Assembly: GCA_003539625.1 (NCBI GenBank)
Contig: DPOU01000002.1
Coordinates: 1-40,335, forward strand
Length of the DNA stretch: 40,335 nt
From: Acholeplasmatales bacterium
GTDB lineage: Bacteria; Bacillota_I; Bacilli_A; ML615J-28; CAG-313
Direction of reading: 5' to 3'
The notes beneath the pieces were generated by a model that was given only the letters and a program-made list of their open reading frames with translations, had not been told where the DNA came from and searched no databases. Position 1 is the stretch's first letter, and each line of letters begins with the position of its first letter. Below, in pieces: positions 40,319 through 40,335 of the stretch. The translations under genes and the position numbers were made by a program.

Positions 40319-40335
40319 GGTTCTTTATAAAATTG

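Noticed and set aside
1..40335. CRISPR array or intact prophage/insertion sequence
   Set aside because: No regularly spaced direct repeats of 24-40 bases, no cas-like genes, no transposase or phage structural genes were seen; only the recombinase fragment remains.
1..40335. Mollicute genetic code (TGA as Trp)
   Set aside because: TGA closes the 815-residue gene at a family-consistent place, right before its terminator, and Trp is encoded by TGG throughout.

Overview
The window is AT-rich DNA from a low-GC Gram-positive bacterium (Bacillota). It probably comes from an uncultured gut-type Bacilli/Erysipelotrichia-like lineage. The lineage is an inference from base composition, strong purine-rich ribosome binding sites, consensus sigma-A promoters with 17-base spacers, and gene content (murA, plsX, DegV/FakB, KtrAB, an ECF S component, a CcpA-like cre signal). 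TGA is used as a stop and TGG as Trp, and murA is present, so this is a walled cell with the standard bacterial code and not a Mycoplasma.

Left third (1-18.5 kb, minus strand). A single 12.7-kb gene encodes a 4235-residue protein: an N-terminal CvpA-like membrane domain followed by about 4000 residues of diverged helical repeats of roughly 160-197 residues. A secreted Ig-like (Big_2) protein and a second, 815-residue protein of the same CvpA-plus-helical design lie next to it. Each has its own promoter, and the giant and Ig-like genes end at clear terminators. murA precedes the 815-residue gene. Together they look like a cell-envelope region.

Middle (18.6-29.8 kb). A divergent aspartate ammonia-lyase (aspA) is followed by accessory minus-strand genes: a small membrane-anchored protein, a subtilisin-like protein whose catalytic Asp is replaced by Glu, a single-pass putative anti-sigma factor and an ECF sigma factor. 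Next is a manganese-efflux operon (mntP plus a CaCA-family exchanger) behind a yybP-ykoY Mn2+ riboswitch and terminator. Then comes a 2-hydroxyacid operon (Ldh2-type dehydrogenase, NAD malic enzyme, LarA-type nickel racemase) whose promoter overlaps a cre-like site.

Right third (29.8-40.3 kb). The plus strand carries an ECF-transporter S component and the KtrB/KtrA potassium uptake pair. A divergent lipid locus follows: DegV (FakB-like fatty-acid binding) plus a GNAT-like protein on one side and plsX on the other, separated by 166 bases holding three copies of an 8-base motif. After plsX is a decayed accessory patch (serine-recombinase C-terminal fragment, a short remnant of another gene, an orphan terminator), then tRNA-Gly(GCC), a YebC-family protein, a two-gene operon of a PHP phosphoesterase and an OAS/CD-NTase-like nucleotidyltransferase, and a small four-helix protein.

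The best candidates for something undescribed are the giant CvpA-anchored repeat protein with its smaller neighbour, the LarA/malic enzyme/Ldh2 operon as a possible malate racemase pathway, the sigma/anti-sigma/variant-subtilase module, and the short attenuated RNA at about 20.87-20.96 kb. No CRISPR array, intact transposon or prophage was seen.
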